A program made the position numbers and the translations under genes. A stretch of DNA of 64,000 bases from Apoderus coryli (taxonomy: Eukaryota; Arthropoda; Insecta; Coleoptera; Attelabidae), in assembly GCA_911728435.2 (NCBI GenBank), contig OU452201.1:7130001-7194000 (forward strand), read 5' to 3'. The notes under the pieces were generated by a model. That model ran no database searches. It had not been told where the DNA came from and saw only the letters and a list, made by a program, of their open reading frames with translations. Positions 1 through 13,500 of the stretch are shown here, piece by piece; position 1 is the stretch's first letter, and the number at the start of each line of letters is the position of its first letter.

Positions 1-58
1 AGCATTTGCGGACATTTGTTTATATAGCAAACTGTCATTATTTTTTTATTTTTTTTTA

Positions 59-513
59 CAACATAACGTTGGCAGGCAACAGAATCTTCTTCTTTTTTAT
101 GATTTCTAAAAAATATTAAATATTTCACTAACATAAAACAAAAACATGTATTCAACAAAACTTTTTAAAACACAGGTAACCAACAAAACAATTCACGAGC
201 TTTACGATTAAAATCATAATACTTTAAAACAAGAAACATAATCTAATAAAACATACCTTACAACATCTTTTCATTTTGACCAAGACAAGACAAGAAAAAG
301 ATGTTGTAAGGTATGTTTTATTAGATTATGTTTCTTGTTTTAAAGTATTATGATTTTAATCGTAAATCTCGTGAATTGTTTTGTTGGTTACCTGTGTTTT
401 AAAAAGTTTTGTTGAATAGATGTTTTTGTTTTATGTTAGTGAAATATTTAATATTTTTTATTTATTAATTTATAAAAAAAAAGAAGATTCTGTTGCCTGA
501 GGAAGACAACGTA
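59..513. repeat. Long inverted repeat (snap-back element)
   Basis: The segment at about 59-277 is repeated in reverse complement at about 298-513, with a spacer of roughly 20 bp. The arms match nearly base for base, for example ACAGGTAACCAACAAAAC on the left against GTTTTGTTGGTTACCTGT on the right. The outer part differs: the right arm holds GCCTGAGGAAGACAACG, where the left arm has lost several bases. A T-rich tract lies just outside the left arm. The right arm contains CTGAGGA, then a 6-bp stem (GACAAC/GTTGTT) and GAAA, which is half of a hammerhead-like core, but no cleavage-site strand follows. No target duplication was found. Confidence 0.75.
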
Positions 514-1438
514 ATGTTGTTGAAAAAATATGACATGAAATAAATATTATTTCAAAAAACTAGTTTCATCTGAACCTCATTCCCAAGAAAATCGATTAGT
601 AAAAAATTAAATAATAAGGTTCAAGAAAATTTTCAAGAACAATTATTTTTTCATGCAGAATTACCTCCTGAAGTTTGTCGCACTTATTTACTAACACCCT
701 GTATATACAAAATGTTTCTCAAATAGGTGGTCAAAATTTGTGAGCGAATTGAGGACGTACAAACATGAAAAAAACCTAAATTGTAATTTCTTGAAAAATC
801 CTTATTTACAAAATGCATGACTGCCTGAGGAAATTTCTTTTGAAATATTTTCCAAACTAGTAAAGATGAATTAATCAAATGTTGCATATTTATTCACTTA
901 GTTAAATGTCGTAAACTGACATGAAATTGAATAAAAAAGGATGACCATAGGCGGGTAAATGGGAGGGGCCCTTGCCTTAATTATAACCTAACTTTTATTC
1001 CATTTGTGTCAAAAATGTGGTAAAATAAAGTTTCCTACATAAAAATTTATTTATATATTTATATTTAAAATATTTGACCAATATCCTTAACTGTTGTGGA
1101 GCAGTTTATTTCCCTTTCTCCGCCAGATACCCTCTCGTGGATGTTACGTAAATAACTATATTGACAAGCTCGTATGTATAAATTTCACTTTGACACAAGA
1201 TACTTTAACTTCATTTACAAAAAGTATGCAATAGATACAGCTACATTAAAGGCACACCAAGCTTTGAAGCCGTTCTTTTTTTTTTTTAACTAGTCAAACA
1301 CAAAATCTGGAGCGCACATAACGATCCTGTTAATTTTTCTGTTGCTTTTCAGTATCAAACAAAAAACTTTTTCAAATAAAATGCCTCTAGTTTATGACAC
1401 TATACATATTTTTTTTTTGAAATATTATTTCCAGCAGA
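514..1438. other. Intergenic, no gene seen
   Basis: AT-rich spacer. One copy of the dispersed motif CACCCTGTATATAC occurs near 697-711. TATTTCCAG just upstream of the ATG at 1439 could be a 3' splice site, so the first gene may have an upstream non-coding exon here. No open frame in this stretch looks like protein. Confidence 0.5.
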
Positions 1439-3934
1439 ATGGTATTTAGATACTTTGTAGTCGTTGTAGCAGCGATGGTGTTTTCGGAGCCAACCGCCGC
1501 CATCACCTCCCCATCTGATAGCCACCCCATCACAGCACGTGCAGATCGATACGGGGGTGGATTGTTGCGGGAAGCAACAGTTCGTAATCTAAAAGTAAAT
1601 CCACTGAGATGGCATAGTGACAAATTTCGCCAAATAGCTGTGCAACAAGATGATGATGCTGTTGGCACTGGTTTGGAGAGTAGAGAAAAATTTGATGAAG
1701 TTATGTTTCCAGAGGATAAAGTACATATAGGTATATAGTTAAAATACTCTTTTCAAATTTAATGGTAGAAGTAACATAAAACTATTGTAATTAAAGGGTC
1801 TTTTGATTAGATTTTTTTTAAAAAACCATATAATAAATAACCTCTTATGCAAATCATTTCCAGTAATATTTAATAAAATTCTAGGTACCCAAAAAGCTGG
1901 CTCAGAAGTGTTGAACGAAGAAAAAAATCTTGAACCAAGTTCTCCTACATTGTTGAACGATTTGGGTGAGGTTCATAATATACCAGCAAATGGACCTATT
2001 AATACCGCTGAAATAAAAGCCGTCAACAGAACTCAAAGAGAAATAAGACTGATAACACAACAAAATCACTATCAAAACCCTTTTCCTGCCTACAATACAA
2101 TGATTGTAAGTACTTGACGAAAATATTCTTATAACATTTATTAAAACAGACACTCTTTAGAAATAAAAAAAAAAATGGTTTAAACAAACATTTTTAGACA
2201 ATTTAACTTCAAATATAATCAAATATATCTTATGTCGCATTAAGAAAAAGCAAGTTTGGTCTGCTGCGCGTTTGTGAACTACCCTGTATAATTTAAAATA
2301 TTGTTGGGTTTTACATCTTTTCAGTGCCTAAAAGTTCTGTAAAGGATTTTTCTGTCTATCGCTTATAGATCTTGAGATATCTTACGCCCGCACACAAATG
2401 GATCACCCTGTATAAAAAATGCTTATTTAAAAGAACAAATTGTCTATAGTCGCCACTATGCGATTAGTAAGGGGTAGATTACCTATATGGGTAAAGCAGA
2501 TCCGGCAACTCTTTGTCTAGTGGGCAAAATTTTTCGAAAAAATTAAAATTAAAAAAAAAATTTTTTTTGCTATTTAAAAACGTACCACAAAACAAAAAGT
2601 ATATTCTCAAAGCAACGTTTTATCCTCCACGCGAAAATGAAGACAGATATTTTTTGTGCAACGTTTCGTTTTTCGTAAGCGATAATCAATTTTGTTTTGT
2701 TTTCCTCAAAAATAAGTTTTTCAAAAGTATTTGATAATCTAGAAGTAAAATAAAGGTTTCTATTTTTTTTTTCAGAATTGGCGTCCGCCTATCTACCAAC
2801 TGAATCGACCTTATTACATTCCGATTTTTGGTATACCGGGTCGTGTACCGATATATTATCCTCCACAACCTTTCCTATTAAATCCCGGTGTCCCCGCGGA
2901 TAATCCTATCAAAAATAGACCTTTTAGTGGTCCCACATATTTGCCTCCATTACCTGAAACCACAACGCCAGGATTGAAGGACAGATTCGGCGACAACAAT
3001 GAGGATTACGATGACAGTCCAGTGTGGTCTGTCTCACCACCTTCGGTTAAGGGTATGTACAAATTTTGGTGTTCGTTATGAATTAATTATTGGAAGTGGA
3101 AGGGATTTAGTTTGGCCCAATGTTTCTACAGAAATTTAACTGTTTGACCACAACTATGTTGTGAAACTCGAAAGGTATCTGAAATTCCATCTAAAACTCA
3201 CTTACCCCCAATGAGCTAGGGTGTATGTGAACGGCAATCAAAACAACAGTTAATCGCACCCAAATTTGATTTTATATAAGATGTATTTAAAATTTTCTTT
3301 CACTGCACATCCGGACATCGAATATTAACTATAGACAAGAAGGTCCACTATGGCTAAACTTAATTACTCTAACATTGGTCAGTTCTTGCTTTTTATGGCA
3401 GATGATTAGGTTACGTAAAATATAAAACCCAATAACGATAAAAAATTTATTCTGTAACTGAATGATATCTTTTATACATTGTCCTATTTTTCCTTTGCTA
3501 ACAAACAATGTGTTACAGTTCCCCAGGGAGTAATTCCAACGCGAATGCCGCAAGCTTCCCAAATAACCCCACAGCCGCCCTTAATTCATACAGTGGGCAA
3601 GCAGGGTGCATCCAATACAATCATAGATACAGTTTCAGACAATACGTTACCGCTAGTCGGTGGCAACAACAACGTAGACTCAGACCTAGCACCAATTTTC
3701 AGCGATAAAAGACCAGCAACAACCCGAAGGCCAGCAATAGTGACACCATCAGGACCGAGCTCATGTGTTTGGGCGATAATATCGTGTTGTTCGGCACTGT
3801 CAAATGATGCACCGCAAAATTGTTTCGAACAGAGAGGATGTTCGGGGCCGTTTTGGGGATCCAGTCCTTGTGAAGGGGAGTTCGCTAAAGCAGCCATAGC
3901 TAGTGCGTTAAACTATTACAGTGCAAAAAGATAG
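1439..3934 (+). CDS. Secreted proline-rich protein with C-terminal cysteine motif, unrecognised
   Basis: Four coding exons join in phase: 1439-1730, 1885-2105, 2776-3052 and 3519-3934, giving 401 aa. Every intron has GT-AG ends, and the donors GTATAT, GTAAGT and GTATGT are good. The N-terminus starts MVFRYFVVVVAAMVFS, a convincing signal peptide that is probably cleaved near residue 21. Residues ~170-260 are rich in Pro and Tyr (PPIYQLNRPYYIPIFG, VPIYYPPQPFLLNPG). The last ~50 residues carry an ordered pattern: C-x6-CC, then CFE, GCSGPFWG and PCEGEF. The pattern suggests a disulphide-bonded tail. I think I have seen similar tails in uncharacterised insect proteins, but I cannot name the family. 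A role in extracellular matrix or cuticle is a guess from composition. The start context (CAGAATGG) is reasonable, and a poly(A) signal follows at 4271. Confidence 0.85.
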
Positions 3935-4270
3935 CAGTGACATTTTAATTTTAACTTAACTTTACTTTATAAATTATGTCAAAAAGACATGTTAACTGAA
4001 ATAGGGGGACGTTGAATTAGATATTTGTCGTCATGTAAATAAAATTGATTTTAAATCTAGTATGCTTGGTATAATTTGGAAATATCACTGATTAACATTT
4101 AGATTTTTCTTGTGATTTGTGACAATTGGATTCTAAACGCTAGCTGATATTGAATAGATGCTTTGTTGTAGTGATATTAGTAATATTTAATTTATTTTAT
4201 TTGTTATATTTTATTGTGTAAGTTTTTGTACATATTTATTTGTTCTTCTTTTGTAATATATTTATATCAA

Positions 4271-4276
4271 AATAAA
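4271..4276 (+). terminator. Poly(A) signal of the first gene
   Basis: A canonical AATAAA lies 337 bp after the stop codon at 3934 and is followed within ~30 bp by a T-rich stretch. It is the first canonical hexamer in a sensible position downstream of this gene. Confidence 0.5.
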
Positions 4277-4289
4277 AATCATTGTCTGC

Positions 4290-6561
4290 ATTGCTCTTCT
4301 TTAATTTTTATTTGCTGATATATGGATTTATTAATTGAAGCCATTTTCCATTTTTTTTACTCAATTTAAGTCTCAAACAAAACCCCTACTGCTATTTGAA
4401 AATTTGGCGGTTGTGTCGACCTCTAACATAGGGCTGAAGTGATTTCAACAAAAAACTGATGGGTTCGTCCTGGGACTCCCCCAAACTCATACATCCTGAA
4501 GGTTCATACATGGTTGAATTTTAACTTTAAATTTGGTAACTGTTTTGTTTAAAATGGATAAATGGTTGGCATAAAAATATAAAACTATAGCAACTATAAA
4601 CACTCTCTGCTGACACGATAAGTGCGGCAGCAAAATTGGCTTTGCTTTGGGAGATCCTTAAGGGTTCTAACAACACCGAATAGGGCATTTTTCGAGACAT
4701 ACTTTTAAAGGAAAAAGCATCAAACCGTTTGTATTGTCAAGGGACTGTATGCAAATTTTGTGTTCAATGTTAAAACTACAGCTATAGTTTAACACTAACG
4801 AATATTAAACGGTTTAATCTCTAAACTTCAAATCGAAAATATATGATACAGAATACATGCTACATTTTGTAGAACTACCTACTGGACATAACTTTTTTGT
4901 TGCACAGTATATCAATAATTAAACAAAAAAGCGTTGTACAAAATTAAATAATATAACATTCAAATGGACTAGGTAGTATAATCCTGTACAGGTGGATTAT
5001 CGGAGCATTATTTACGGGGATAAAAATGAATGCTCGTGAAATTCAATTTTATTGTTACGTCGTAAATAATAAAACTAAATCTATTAAACTATTTAGGTCC
5101 CTGACATTTAAAATTTTACAATTAAATAGTTAAAGGAAGTTACTTAACTCGATTTGACATTTTACACTGCTGTTTCAGTTAAATTATTTATTGAACAATG
5201 TCATGATGAGGTAAATGGCAATAATGGTGTTTTCATTTAGGTTGTACGAGGGCTGTTTTTTTAGTTTCCCCTAAAAGAAAAGAGTTGATAGATGCGTATC
5301 TAGGAGGAATGACAGTGGACTAAAGCCAGACCCAACCCATGACACACCCTAGTTACACCACTGTTTTTTAGGTTTTTAAATATTTATTAAAAAACAATTT
5401 TTTACTGCATACTGTTGTAGCAAAAGTTAATTTACTTTTAAAACTAAAAAAGATGGATAATATCAAATATTTAGATCTCTTACCACCTTCCGCTTTGGCT
5501 TTGTGTTTGTCTCCTTTGCCCATCCTTAGGGAATTTGGACCTAAAATTCAATAGGTACATAATATAGGGTCAGGTATACTGGTGTAATAAATACAGGGTG
5601 GGATTTTTGGTAGATAGTACATTAGATGTTTTGGGAAAACCAAACATGATTACGATTGTTTTAAAAACTCAACCAACCCAATTCATAATAGTGTCAGTTA
5701 CAATTATCACAAAGACAGATGTCTGGATGACCTTAGTACCAGTGTTGCCACTTGAATTCCCTTTTAAGTTGATTTATTTTAATGTTGAAAAGTCCAAGGT
5801 TCAAGGGGTCTCCAAACTTTGAAGCAGTAAGGTGAATGTAGACCGTTGAAAGATAAATGGGACTTTCTCAGTATTTTGTGATTGAGTCGGCGCTATGTTT
5901 AATTTTTACCGTTGCATTTTAACATTGTTCTGTGGACTGTTCAAAGAGCTTTTTAATCATATTAGAGTTTACAGAAACCTAAGATCGGAGAATGCTGTTA
6001 TTTGCAATTCATACAGTTTTGATAAACAAAAAAGGAAAAATCCATATAGGAGATATTTTCCGTTTATTATAATTTTAATATTTTCTTGATTGTACTCTCA
6101 TGTACTCGTATATTCTATCTTATCCCCTCAAGGCTCTGTTTAACATTAAACTGTATAAAAGAGAAATTCAAAGAATTTCCCATTTGAGGAGGTGGCAAGA
6201 AATTTAGAGGGGTTGGGAGATGCCCAAGAAAATTAATACCGCAACAGCTTAAAATACAGTGCGTCCAAACTTTCGCTGTGTGTCTGTATTCGCTATAATT
6301 GGATGATTTCCTCTCATAAAAATCAGGGTTAACTATAGTACTCGGTCCCTATTGAGAGTTTTCAAAGGGTTCAATTCTATTTCCTAAACAAAAAGACGAG
6401 ACGAGATATTGCAATTTTTTTTTAATTCGAAAAAGGTACCTCTTTGCTATTTGATGGTCATTGGCGTACCGGAAATATTTTTTAGGGAGTTAGAAGTTAA
6501 AAAATATGTTAAATGTGTTGTTTTTTTTTATACTAGATATTTGTTTAAGAAATCCTGCTGT
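4290..6561. other. Intergenic, no gene seen
   Basis: AT-rich sequence with short open frames that lack protein-like composition. TACGAGGGCTGTTTTTTTAG near 5246-5266 resembles the terminal repeat of a mariner element, but no inverted partner was found. Further copies of the ACAGGGTG-type dispersed motif occur near 5593. Confidence 0.4.
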
Positions 6562-7066
6562 GATCAAACATAAACGACACTTGATATAGGAAGACAAATC
6601 TTTATTTTTTCTTCCAAATAATTTCGTTGTCAGTAGTATACCTATGTCGGTTCAGGACCATTTCTTATGAAAAATAATATGGGAAATCGCTGAGGTCCCA
6701 AAACCCCGAAAATGGTCGGAAAAGATCCCTGCATTACCGACCGACCTCTGATGTTATACCATTCAAAATTTACATAAACGTCATTTATGTCATTTACGTT
6801 TATGACGTTGATGTGATCAAACATAAACGACACTTGATATAGAAAGACAAATCTTTATTTTTTCTTCCAAATAATTTCGTTCTTAGTAGTATAGCTATGT
6901 CGGTTCAGGACCATTTCTTATGAAAAATAATATGGGAAATCGCTGATGTCCCAAAACCCCGAAAATGGTAGGAAAAGATCCCTGCATTACCGACCGACCT
7001 CTGATGTTATACCATTCAAAATTTACATAAACGTCATTTATGTCATTTACGTTTATGACGTTGATA
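6562..7066. repeat. 253-bp tandem duplication
   Basis: Two direct copies stand head to tail: 6562-6814 and 6815-7066. They start with GATCAAACATAAACGACAC and end with TTTATGACGTTGAT, and differ at only a few bases. Each copy ends in an imperfect palindrome built from CATAAACGTCATTTATG and CATTTACGTTTATGACG. A minus-strand open frame spans each copy and ends at the same stop, but the peptide (for example PTIFGVLGPQRFPILFF) is unrecognised and is probably not a gene. Confidence 0.85.
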
Positions 7067-10000
7067 TAAATTTTCGTCTCCAAAGTAATCTCATTCCGAT
7101 GCCAACGCTTTTTTAAAAAAAAAAACGAACTTTTAAATGATACTATCAAATCAAAATAATCCTGAGTGCGGGTCTGCTCCGAACAGACTCCACAAGGGTC
7201 TATTGTGGCAACAAAGGAAGCAAATTTGCAACACTCTCTCAAACAATTAATCTATGCGGCATGTTTTTCGATAATCTTATTAAAATCTTGATGAAACCGA
7301 AATATTTCACTAATATTGTAAAATGCTGCAATTATGTAGAAAATTTTCGCAGGCACACAAAAGCACTTAAATTAAGTGGTTATACAAAATGCGAACAGGT
7401 GCCCGTAAGCCAAAATAGCAATTGAATTCCCTAACTATCTTAAATTTCGTCGATAATTTGAGCCTTCACGGTTTGTTGAATGCTATGATGAAACCGTTGG
7501 CGTTGGTTGGTGTGAAATTCTCTCATCAGGTAACTAGCTAATTTCTAACAAGTTTACATCAAGATTTTGATCGTCATATCAGTTATAGCGTGTCCCAAAA
7601 ATTCTCTTCTATTTCAATGCCTAATATTCGTTTTCTCATTGGTTTTAGATTTTGGTGTCCAAATGAAAAAAATTAAAAACGAAAAGAGGACTAACCTGTT
7701 AATATTTTTAGTTTATTATTTCCGTATAAAACCAATATCTTGACAGAATCTTTTGTAGAGTTGTATCTTCGGTACCTACTGTAATTTTTTCGAAACACAC
7801 TCTTGCTAAAATATAAAATGTTGGGTGTTCACTTTTGATATTTTAGAAACAGTGCCTCGACGGCACCGCATGATATATATCGTTGAATTTGTCCTTGAAT
7901 GGCTCATTTATATCTGACATAATATACAGGGGTGTGCATTTGAAAAAACCGAGAAAATTAATTAAATGCCAAATATGGCAACACTGTGTGATTTTTCAAA
8001 TTACAGTAACAGCTCTTTTGGCAGAAGTACAGCATTTATGTATATTTTTTTTCTATTCAAACAGAACCTAAAAAATCATTCAAATAACTTACGTAAGCTA
8101 GTTGAAATGTAGGCTAAATATTGAAGGTAAACGAGAATAAATTCGAAACGGTGCATGTAACCCCCATACTATTATATATCGTTGACTAAATATGTACAAA
8201 TATATAGGGTGTGCTATTTAAAATAAGGAAGTTGAATGCCGTCACTGTATATGTAAAAATTTAATAAATAAAAGCTTCAAGTTAACCCAACAAAAATTTA
8301 TATTTAACTTTTTGTTGTACTGTTTATGATTTCTCAGGTAAGGTAGTGGTCCCTCTTAAACGAGCCACCCGGTACAACGTTATCTCAACATTCGACGAAT
8401 CTTACTGCAAATACTACCATCCAACGCAAGGGCTAATTTCCAAGCAATTCGCCGTGTGTGACACGATGTTTCATTAAAATTTTACAAAATTACTACCTAT
8501 TTGTCCTCTGTTTCAAAATGTTCTTTTGTTTTAATTCACCCTGTATATCATGCCACAAAGTAAGTTAGTTATAATTGATTCCGTTCAGATTGAATTATTA
8601 GAGTATCTATCGTCTCCAGTTTTGGGTTAAATTTCTATTAGATTAGGGTGACAAAAAGAAAGAATGAATTAGTCTAATTATTAAAAATTTAACGGTAATA
8701 TAAAATTTATGTTTGATACACTTACCCAAAAATTGTTATAACAAAATACTTTTAAGTTTTTCGCACGATTTCTCGATTTTATTATTATAGTAAATTATCT
8801 ATCTATCTACTTTATAGTAAAACATCTATTTAGGGTTAGTTAATTACTTTTAATGCTAAAATAAATTAATAACGGTTTTTTTTCTTACAAATTTAAAATA
8901 AATAAGAAAAGTGCGCTTTTTTTTTGTTTAATAATTGCTAGATAGTAGTATGTTAACTAAAGCAAAAAATTAACGGGATACAGGTTCTAAGTGCGACCGA
9001 TCTCCTTTGATAACACCGACTGTACTACATATTATACTCCACATTCTACGTTATCCCTTGAAAAATTTTTGGGGGATGATATTTCAATCCTGGAATCTGT
9101 TGCGCAGTTCGGTGTGCTGGGGTAATTTTCAAATTGAATATTGTAGCGGCATCTAACGGGCAAATAATTCAAGAGGCATTTAGGTTTGTGTGCGGATTTA
9201 AAGTGTTTAAATACCACATAAAGTTTCATATTTAAATGTTTCATTTTAGCAGAACACAGTCGTAAATTATTGTCTAGACAGAAAAGGTGTTGACTCGAAC
9301 TACTTTAGGGTTTAATTAAATGGAAAAATATCGTTTTAAAATATTTAAAAATTTCTCCTATAAATACCTTTTTTATTTTTTGGTAGGAGAGAAACAAAAT
9401 TATCATCTGGGGGGTGAAATTCAAGTAGCCTGGAGACTCTCGATTTTGTACATATTCTAGGCAAAAAAAAGCACAACTATAAAATTTGTTTATAGTGATT
9501 AGAGAACACTTTCTTTATGCTATTTTGTACTACTAGCTAAATATGTTCAAAAAGTTATTCTGGACATATTTAGCTCGTTTATATTTCGCCCATTGGCGTT
9601 CAAGAGTACAATATAGCATAAAGTGCACTGCTCAAATAGTGTCTGTAATTTTGTGAGTGTAGTAGTGATTCCTTACTAGTGAATCAAGCATTTTAAAATG
9701 AGAAAAAAAAAACACAACCGTTATCATCCCATACAATATTTAATATTATTTAAATTATAAACCATTTTACAAGAATCTATAATATGTATAAAATATCCAA
9801 TTGCAGTTTTTATCATCATTGCGCTAATTGTCAAAACCACAAGGGACAAATGTATGCATGCTACTGGTGACAAAATTATTGCAATTGCATCTTTGATATT
9901 CTTACAAATACTCTCAAAAGCAAACAACAAAAGAGTAAGACAATACAAAACAAATTTACTAGAATAAATAAATGTACCTAGTTTATCAAAAAAATACGTT

Positions 10001-10175
10001 CATTAGATACTTCTTAAATTATAAATAGGTATCAGGAGCAATAACACCTGGATCTGTAACAGATTTTCTAAGTATTCTAGCCTCAGCTCTCACATTAATT
10101 CATAAGATAGGAAAAACTATGTGTTCTCGAATATAATTCTTAAGTAGGAATTAAATTGGGTAATCGAACGTCAAT
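7067..10175. other. Intergenic with small repeats
   Basis: No gene seen. There are dispersed fragments ending in ACAGGGTG-like or CACCCTGTATA motifs near 7926, 8205 and 8539. A short inverted repeat lies at about 9510-9635: TTATGCTATTTTGTAC and AGCTAAATATG on the left against CATATTTAGCT and AGTACAATATAGCATAA on the right. GGCAACACTG at 7976 is a motif that recurs across the window. Confidence 0.4.
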
Positions 10176-10230
10176 TAGTTCTAATGCGACATTTCGCCCT
10201 TTTATTAAGGCTTCCTCAGGCAATTAACGC
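10176..10230 (-). ncRNA. Hammerhead-ribozyme-like motif, degenerate
   Basis: On the minus strand the core CTGAGGA (10219-10213) is followed by a 5-bp stem (GCCTT/AAGGGC, with a bulge or a U-G pair), then GAAA and TGTC, where GTC would be the cleavage triplet after 10188. The flanks TTAATTGC and GCATTAG can pair as helix I if one base is bulged. The order matches a type I hammerhead with helix III reduced to two base pairs, as reported for Penelope-like elements. It lies in the 3' flank of SF1. Bulges in two helices make activity doubtful. Confidence 0.4.
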
Positions 10231-10579
10231 TTCTAGTTGTTATAGATTATATACAAATTATTCCAAAAATTCTATCTTTTACTTTATTATTAATTGAATT
10301 TATAAATACATTGTATTACGTTTACAAGTGTTCTTATTCCTGATACCTTTATATCCATTGAGATTTATTAAAATGTTAATTGATCAAATTTACTTAACGA
10401 TTTTGTTAAGTAACTTCTTTTTTTCCATTTTGTTAACTTTAAAATTATTTTGCCAATTTCAATCATAAATCCCTGTATACTTATACTTAGTTCAAAACTA
10501 ATGTTTTCGAGTCATACAGGTAAACATACTACAAACTTAGTTATTAGATCATAGCAATATTATAATCAGCTGGTACAAT

Positions 10580-13500
10580 TTAACTGCTAGGTGGCGGTGG
10601 CGGTGGAGCTGTCAACAAACTTGTCACATCAATACCCGGTGGTGGCGGTGGTGGAACACTGCTCGGTGGCCACATAAATGGTGCTTGCGGTGCGCCTTGC
10701 CATGGTGGAGGTGGTACAGGACCACTTAGAGCGCTAGTTGATGTGGTTGACGTAGCATTAACGGAACCTGGTGGTGGAGGTTGACTTGCATTCAGCCAGG
10801 GCATAAGTGGCGGTGGGCTGCCAGCACCGGGAGGAGGTGGAGGTGGCATGATTCCTGGCTGTTGCCATGACATGTTTGGTGGGGCAGGCCATGGAGGTGG
10901 CATACCTATAAAATATATATATTTTCAATACAATGGAATAATTTAGATGCCTTTAGTATATTAGGTTGATCAGTATTAACATTGTACATACCGTTTAGTG
11001 GTGGTGGCATACCTGGTGGTATACCCGGTATCGGTGGCGCCATTAAAGGTCTGGGTGCCATCTGACCTTGGAACACATTGAATCCAGTGTTATTTTTCCG
11101 CATAAATCCACCATCATTTTGAATTTGATCTGGAGGTGGACCTAAAAATACAACACAACAATTCAGTCAAATTATTATTATTTTAATTTAAAAAGTAGTC
11201 CATGTGTAGATGAAATGTGGACGTGTTTGTTTTATTCAACATTAAATACAAAATTTACCTTCTCCTAATTCAGCCATTAGGGACAAATATTCTTCGTCAA
11301 TCTTTGCTTTGTCCCCAGGGAGAGGCGGACCACCAAGGCCCGGTCGTTTCGAGCGACAATCCTTCGCGATATGACCAGCGGCTCCACAACTTGAACATAC
11401 TATGTTGTTGGTAACATTCGGCTTATCAGGACACTGGAAAATAATCAATTATTCATGTAATCATTAACTACTAGATGATTTAAAAAACTTACCAGCCATG
11501 ACTTGTGATCTGTAGCTCCACAATTATTACACCGCAATCCATCATTCTCCCTTAACGTACCATTTAATTGGGCCAATTCACGTAATTGCATTCTGCGCAA
11601 GTCATTCTGATTTTCTGGTACCTCAACACCTTGACGAATGACCTCTTTTATCTGAAAATAGTATATTTTAAAGAAGTTGTCCATATTGAAGTGCAGTAGA
11701 ATAAAAATCAACCTCCACGAAAGAAATTTAAAAGATCTCTCGAAAAATTATACATCAACCATACATGATTCGCAGCCCCAAAACCATCCTCAGTGGTTAT
11801 TAAAATTACAAAAAGCTATTTATTGACAAAATTTTAATGGTTTAACAATTTTTAACATAGTAATAATTAAAGAATGTGATTTATCTTTAACATAAAAACG
11901 TTTTCCATTAATACATTTCTCCATAGCACACATAACTTTATAAATATAATGATGAAATAGCTTTTTGTAATTTTACTAACCACTGAGGATGGGGCCTGAT
12001 GCTCCGAAACATGTATTGTTGATGTATAATTTTTAGAAAGATCTACTAAATTGACTTTTATTTCAAAAAACGTATATTAGTAAAATAAAATATAGTGAAG
12101 CCCTTCTACTTACCTTTTCCACTGCCTTTTTCACGAATTCTGGGTTAGTTGCAGTAATGTACGCATGCAACGGTTCATCCTCACCAGGCAATGGTTGACC
12201 GTCTTTTCTACCAACTTTTCCTTCTTTAACGCTGCCTTTACCTCTGATTATGATTTTGGCACCAGTCTCTTTTTCCATAGCTAAACAAACAGTAAAGATC
12301 AAAAAATGCCTACAATAGCTTCTAGCTAGATCGTCTAATATTAGTCTACATGGTCCCAGAAATAGCCAGCAAGGCGCTATACGAGTACGTTTTGTATTTT
12401 GATCTTCTAAAGCCTAATGCCACCATGCTTAAAACCAAGCCATGTGGCACCTCGAATAGCTACCCCATGCCTTCATTTAATTCCATTGCATTAGAATGGG
12501 GATCTGCTCATTAAAACGAAATTCTCTGTATGTTTTGATACTAATTTTAAAAATTTTGTTTTTCTAATATTTTTGGAAATATCATTTCCATATTCTGGTG
12601 TTATTTAATAAAAAATACGTCTTATTTGGTGTTTACTGATACCCCATAACATTTATGGGAAAAAAGGGAAATTTTGAACGTTTATGTGAGAAATTATATT
12701 TTCAAAGATTGGCAACACTGATTTCATTCATGTTTGCGCGAAACAATGTTGATTCAACTCCGTAGATATTTGTGAATGACTGGCTGCATCTGTTTTACTA
12801 AATAGTCTAAGATTATATCAATATTCCTACGAGATAAAATATATAAATAACTTACTTTTCAAAGTATTGCCTCTAGGTCCAATTAATAAACCAACAAAAT
12901 TAATTTCCGGATGTTCTTCTTGCGGTATCATGACTTTGTCGCTAACTCTAATCACCGGTGGTCTAAACAAAAAAAAAACACATTTTTTAGCATTGAAAAT
13001 AAATTTAAATAAAACCCTTAACAATGAATGTTCGACATATTTTTCATTTAATTTATAATTAGCCATGTTTATAACTAAAGATGTCAGATTAAAGAGGTAA
13101 TTTCAGATTTGTCAAATGATTCTTGTCAATCACTTTTAGATGCAAAAGAAATCTGTGAAAATAAGCAAATTAAGCAGCAGCTGACTGAATTAGAGGCATG
13201 TAATAATTTACCATTAACAGAAAGCACGCAATTAGTAACAAGACTTTAACCCTTAAATGCATGCGGTTGCAGAAATGCAACAAAATCATTTTAGTACGTA
13301 AAATGCAAGTTAAATTAATTTCTCGGTCTATCCGTAATGTTGCAGAAGTGCAACAGTGTGTTAGATATGAAGGCAAAGACTGCGCGCGAAAAATTTAAAA
13401 AAATGTAAATGATTCAAGCCGGCATCGTGGAGATAGTCATATGTGCTAACCCTACTTTTGTTAGTGAACCTTTCTGAGAATTAGAATTCCAACAAAAAGC

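Noticed and set aside
9032..9244. 70-aa minus-strand frame
   Set aside because: The composition is plausible, but no motif, start context or repeat partner was found.
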